The translations under genes and the position numbers were made by a program. A stretch of DNA of 64,000 nucleotides from Linanthus parryae (lineage: Eukaryota; Streptophyta; Magnoliopsida; Ericales; Polemoniaceae): assembly GCA_023055425.1 (NCBI GenBank), contig JALGPY010000001.1, positions 71,418,994 to 71,482,993 of the forward strand, written 5' to 3'. Each line of letters opens with the position of its first letter. The first letter of the stretch is position 1. Below, piece by piece: positions 63,403 to 64,000 of the stretch. A model generated the notes under the pieces. It was not told the origin of the DNA. It saw nothing but the letters and a program-made list of their open reading frames with translations, and did no database searches.

Positions 63403-64000
63403 ATTGATTTCCACACCCGCCCCTCGTGGTTTGCTTGGTAAGACTTATTATTCATAATATGTTGTTGTGTGAAAATATGAAATCGAAGTCTAAACCCTAA
63501 AATTGAGGATTTTCACATTATCTTGTTAGCTGGGTTTACCTAACAGCAACATTAGTTTTTGTTTGACCTGTGATTTGAAGATGTAACCTCTTTTCCTATT
63601 GAAGCACATGCTATGTAAACTATTTGGGTGATGGCTAAAAGAAAAAAGATAGATTCATTTGTGGTGAAATGCAATGTAGACATTCCTAAATACTTAATCC
63701 TTCTGGTTGGTGAAAATTCAATGTATGAGAACCTAATTATCCACTGGATGAAATATGGGCACTTTTTTTTACGCTACTTTTCTGTATGTGGTGGAAGAAA
63801 GTAGAGCGTTTCCCAATAGTGTGAAGTTTGTTCAAACCAAACTAAACCTAATTTGAAGTAAATATGTTAATCCAATATTGCAAAGGGTGATCGAGTGTCG
63901 TTCATGTTCGCAAAACTACATACGTTTAAAATTCAAAGTGTACACCTTAATCGAGAGTCAACATTTTTATGCTTTGTTAAAATTTCGCCAATTCTTGGAA
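63403..64000. other. no gene seen
   Basis: AT-rich sequence with short frames only. Confidence 0.5.

Overview
This is nuclear DNA from a flowering plant, most likely a eudicot. Genes have GT-AG introns, there is a plastid protein-import gene, and most of the sequence is nested plant transposons (Ty1/copia, Ty3/gypsy of the Tat type, MITEs, SINEs, foldback elements). The species cannot be named from the sequence alone.

Host genes. Two are recognisable. (1) TOC75, the beta-barrel channel of the chloroplast outer-envelope translocon, lies on the + strand as seven exons between 26863 and 55605. Its first intron has grown to about 20 kb and its fifth to about 5.8 kb through transposon insertion. 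The copy carries a +1 frameshift in exon 1 and a GA instead of a GT donor after exon 4, so it may be damaged or the assembly may contain errors. A second, partial copy of exon 1 lies upstream and is itself split by a 12-kb retrotransposon (9545-9675 and 21648-21795). (2) An apparently intact GH28 polygalacturonase lies on the - strand as four exons (60170 to 57664) with a TATA box.

Layout. 1-700: SINE-like and repeat sequence. 701-9158: decayed copia element with 1.4-kb LTRs. 9456-9675: 5' end of the TOC75 pseudogene. 9676-21642: Ty3/gypsy element A. 21648-21795: rest of the pseudogene. 21800-23640: decayed DUF1985-type transposon ORF. 24010-25260: short repeats and two hairpins. 26863-28006: TOC75 exon 1. 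28007-48109: intron 1, holding a giant foldback element (about 29980-45195) into which gypsy element B (30099-43141) and a hAT-like MITE (43603-44207) have inserted. 48110-55605: TOC75 exons 2-7. 57664-60170: polygalacturonase. 60430-63402: SINEs and MITEs.

The most unusual content is in gypsy elements A and B, two members of one family. On the strand opposite gag-pol, each carries a multi-exon gene for a plant-mobile-domain (PMD) protein. In B this gene is fully open: six exons, canonical introns, 1297 codons before the stop. In A it is decayed but homologous. A second short ORF with its own TATA box is conserved on the same antisense strand in both. A lacks gag-protease and keeps RT-RNase H-integrase; B keeps gag-protease and integrase but lacks RT-RNase H. 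Both have a hairpin-forming tandem array between integrase and the antisense genes. The B LTRs differ at one site in 624, so B inserted recently.
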